In this document: positions 6,819 through 8,664 of the stretch, piece after piece
How the letters are laid out: each line of letters begins with the position of its first letter
Numbering within the stretch: the stretch's first letter is position 1
Source of the DNA: Limnoglobus sp.
Lineage (GTDB): Bacteria; Planctomycetota; Planctomycetia; Gemmatales; Gemmataceae
DNA: 8,664 nt
Assembly: GCA_025353985.1 (NCBI GenBank)
Contig: JANXNT010000487.1
Span: 1 to 8,664, forward strand
Direction of reading: 5' to 3'
Program-made: the position numbers and the translations under genes
The notes under the pieces: generated by a model
What the model was told of the DNA's origin: nothing
Databases searched by the model: none
Seen by the model: the letters and a program-made list of their open reading frames with translations, nothing else

Positions 6819-6854
6819 CGGAGCATCCTTCACTCGCCACTCGCCACAACTCAA
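6807..6854 (-). promoter_or_regulatory. Start region of the glycosylase gene: ribosome site and alternative TTG
   Basis: Read on the minus strand, AAGGA precedes the ATG at 6818 with a 7-base spacer, one of the clearer Shine-Dalgarno matches in the window. The alternative TTG at 6852-6854 forms a 4-base TTGA overlap with the smc stop codon (6851-6853). Both arrangements imply translation close behind smc. The former is better supported. Confidence 0.5.
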
Positions 6855-8664
6855 GCAGCTACTTTCAGTTCGCTTGTTTCATCGGGCCAATCGTCAATGC
6901 GTGTGGCCACTTGTTTGCTTACGCCGCTTTCTTGCATGGTGACTCCATGTAGGACGTCGGCCATTACCATCGTACGCTTTTTGTGCGTGATGATGATGAA
7001 CTGCGAGGTGCTGCGGAAGTCCTTGATAACTTCGGCGAGTCGCGCGGTGTTGGCCTCGTCGAGTGCGGCATCGACTTCGTCGAGCAAGCAAAACGGACTC
7101 GGTTTGCTACGAAACATAGCCAACAGCAGCGCCACCGCCGTCAGTGTTTTTTCGCCGCCGGACAACAGCGAGATGCTACGCAGTTCCTTTCCCGGCGGTC
7201 GGGCAGTGATTTCGATTCCCGTTTCGAGGACATCCGTTGGGTCTTCGAGGACGATGTCCGCCATGCTGCCGCCGAAGAGTTTGCGAAACAAATCTTGAAA
7301 GTGGACACGCACGACATTGAGAGTATCGTTGAATAACTTGCGACTATCGACGTTAATCTTCTCGATAATCTCCAATAGCGATTTTGCGGCCTCCACGAGA
7401 TCGTCATAGTCTTTGCGAATCGATTTCTCGCGGGCTTCCTCAATGTTCAATTGCTCGAGCGCTTCGAGGTTGACGCTGCCGAGTTTCGCGATTTTCCGTT
7501 TCAATTCCTCAATGTCGTCTTGCGCACCGTCCCCGATGATGGCGTGCGGCTGTTCCGGGTGACTCGCCAGATGTGCGGCGAGGTCGATCTGGTAATCGTC
7601 CTGTATGCGGGCCGCAATCGTGTCGCGGCGGTTACGCAAATCGCGCACCGTGAGTTCGCGCGCGTGGGCGTGGTCTTGCTGTTGCTTCCACGAATCGCGT
7701 ACGTTGCGAAGTTCACTTTGCACGGAATCTCGCTGTACACGAAGCGTGTCGCGGCGTGCCGCCCACTCGCGGACGCTCGCTTGCTGCACGTCTTTTTCCG
7801 CGAACGCCACCGCCGCCGATGCCGTCGCCCGCAAGATCGCCAATTGGTTTTCGATCTGTCGGCTGCGCGCACTGCGTTCGGTGTTTGCGATGTTCAGCGC
7901 ATCGATTTTCCGTTGTCGCAACTCGCCCGCCAACTCGTGGCTCCGTGCTTGTAGCCCCGCCAACTGTTGCTTCACGCGCGTCAGTGACACCTGGGTGGCA
8001 GTGTCCGCGGCTTGGCGTTGCTCGCGTTCCCGTTCCGATGCCCGTTGTTGCGCATCCGCATTCTCCAAACGCCGCTTCACCGTCAGCGCGGCCTCGTCGG
8101 CTTCCTGTGCTTGCAACAGCGCGGCTTGCCACGACTTTTCCGCTTTCTGAATCTCCCCCGAAAGGATCATCGACTCGCTGTTTACCAACTCCGCCAACTC
8201 GGTTAATCGCGTCTGTTTCTGTTGCTGCTCGACGATCCGTTCGCGTAAGTTTCCGGCCTCGCCGGCTTGCGCCCCGATCTCCGCTTCTCGTCCGCCGATC
8301 GGCGCATCGAGTGCATCAGCTTTGTTGCGAAACTGCGTCTGTTCGCCTTCAATTGCAGCGATTCGCACGTCCATCGTTGCGATTTGAATCCGCAATTCGC
8401 GCAGTTCGCTCTTCCGCGAAAGGATGCCACTTTCGCCGCGTGGCGGGCCGACGACAATCGTACCATCGGGTTCGAGGAGTTCCCCCGTTCGAGTGACAAT
8501 GCGGTGTCGCGGATGGTCTAGTAACAGCCGCCGTGCGTGTGCCAAATCGATGGCCAGCAGCACGTTGCCGAGGAGCCGTTCGGGTAGGCCGATAAGGTCC
8601 GGGTGCTCGAACGAAACGACGTGCAAAAGCGATTCGGGTAACGGAGTGACATCGCGTTGTCGGT
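6851..8664 (-). CDS. smc: Chromosome segregation protein Smc, C-terminal half (cut by window edge)
   Basis: Smc dimers with kleisin partners fold and segregate the chromosome. Only about 604 codons are present. The frame is open to the right edge, so the N-terminal ATPase lobe and first coiled-coil arm lie outside. Starting at the edge, the visible order is the rest of the hinge (including HVVSFEHPDLIGLPERLLG and TRTGELLEPDGTIVVG), a long A/E/Q/R-rich coiled coil (roughly 8400-7450), then the C-terminal ATPase lobe. The lobe shows the ABC signature LLSGGEKTLTA near 7165, Walker B FCLLDEVDAALDE near 7093-7060, and the switch histidine in IIITHKK near 6985. These identify Smc rather than RecN or Rad50, which differ in hinge and signature context. 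The hinge ends in VVGPP where many Smc proteins have a glycine pair. The stop at 6851-6853 is followed closely by the glycosylase gene. A TTG at 8626 is not the real start. Confidence 0.96.
   Translation of the reverse strand, partial: RQRDVTPLPESLLHVVSFEHPDLIGLPERLLGNVLLAIDLAHARRLLLDHPRHRIVTRTGELLEPDGTIVVGPPRGESGILSRKSELRELRIQIATMDVRIAAIEGEQTQFRNKADALDAPIGGREAEIGAQAGEAGNLRERIVEQQQKQTRLTELAELVNSESMILSGEIQKAEKSWQAALLQAQEADEAALTVKRRLENADAQQRASEREREQRQAADTATQVSLTRVKQQLAGLQARSHELAGELRQRKIDALNIANTERSARSRQIENQLAILRATASAAVAFAEKDVQQASVREWAARRDTLRVQRDSVQSELRNVRDSWKQQQDHAHARELTVRDLRNRRDTIAARIQDDYQIDLAAHLASHPEQPHAIIGDGAQDDIEELKRKIAKLGSVNLEALEQLNIEEAREKSIRKDYDDLVEAAKSLLEIIEKINVDSRKLFNDTLNVVRVHFQDLFRKLFGGSMADIVLEDPTDVLETGIEITARPPGKELRSISLLSGGEKTLTAVALLLAMFRSKPSPFCLLDEVDAALDEANTARLAEVIKDFRSTSQFIIITHKKRTMVMADVLHGVTMQESGVSKQVATRIDDWPDETSELKVAA

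Noticed and set aside
7756..8496. A 246-codon plus-strand frame opposite smc
   Set aside because: Its proline-, arginine- and serine-rich sequence is the antisense of the Smc coiled coil, with no domain.
1..8664. CRISPR arrays, insertion sequences, tRNA or rRNA genes, and integration sites
   Set aside because: No regularly spaced repeats, transposase motifs, terminal inverted repeats, cloverleaf or rRNA sequence could be recognised by reading the window.

Overview
The window is an ordinary-looking piece of bacterial chromosome of moderately high GC. It carries housekeeping genes (ftsK/spoIIIE, smc, an alkA-like glycosylase) and a small accessory block. The mix of gene types, weak Shine-Dalgarno use and the character of the uncharacterised proteins suggest a planctomycete, possibly Gemmataceae-like. 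That is an impression from sequence style, not a demonstrated placement.

Layout. Positions 1-81 may hold the first codons of a minus-strand gene that leaves the window (weak). Positions 82-445 have no convincing gene but contain two perfect, directly abutting hairpins downstream of ftsK. Positions 446-2695 (minus) encode an FtsK/SpoIIIE DNA translocase with membrane, motor and gamma domains. A divergent intergenic region of about 280 bases follows, with an inverted repeat in the ftsK leader and a TATAAT promoter element facing right. Three plus-strand genes come next: a double zinc-ribbon protein (2975-3514), a Pol-beta-fold nucleotidyltransferase-like protein whose start overlaps the zinc-ribbon stop by 11 bases (3504-4202), and a membrane-anchored protein with two PH-like repeats that resembles DUF6585 proteins (4241-5119). 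This last gene converges on, and overlaps by 46 bases, the end of a minus-strand series: smc (cut by the right edge), then an AlkA-type glycosylase, then an acyltransferase-3 membrane protein.

How the genes relate. FtsK and Smc both act in chromosome segregation, and the glycosylase directly downstream of smc adds a DNA-repair function that may be co-transcribed. The acyltransferase probably modifies an envelope sugar and has no evident link to the others. The part most likely to be undescribed is the coupled zinc-ribbon/nucleotidyltransferase pair. Its architecture (small metal-binding partner plus nucleotidyltransferase from one promoter, with overlapping reading frames) fits a two-component enzyme or toxin-antitoxin-like module, but the sequence alone proves neither.
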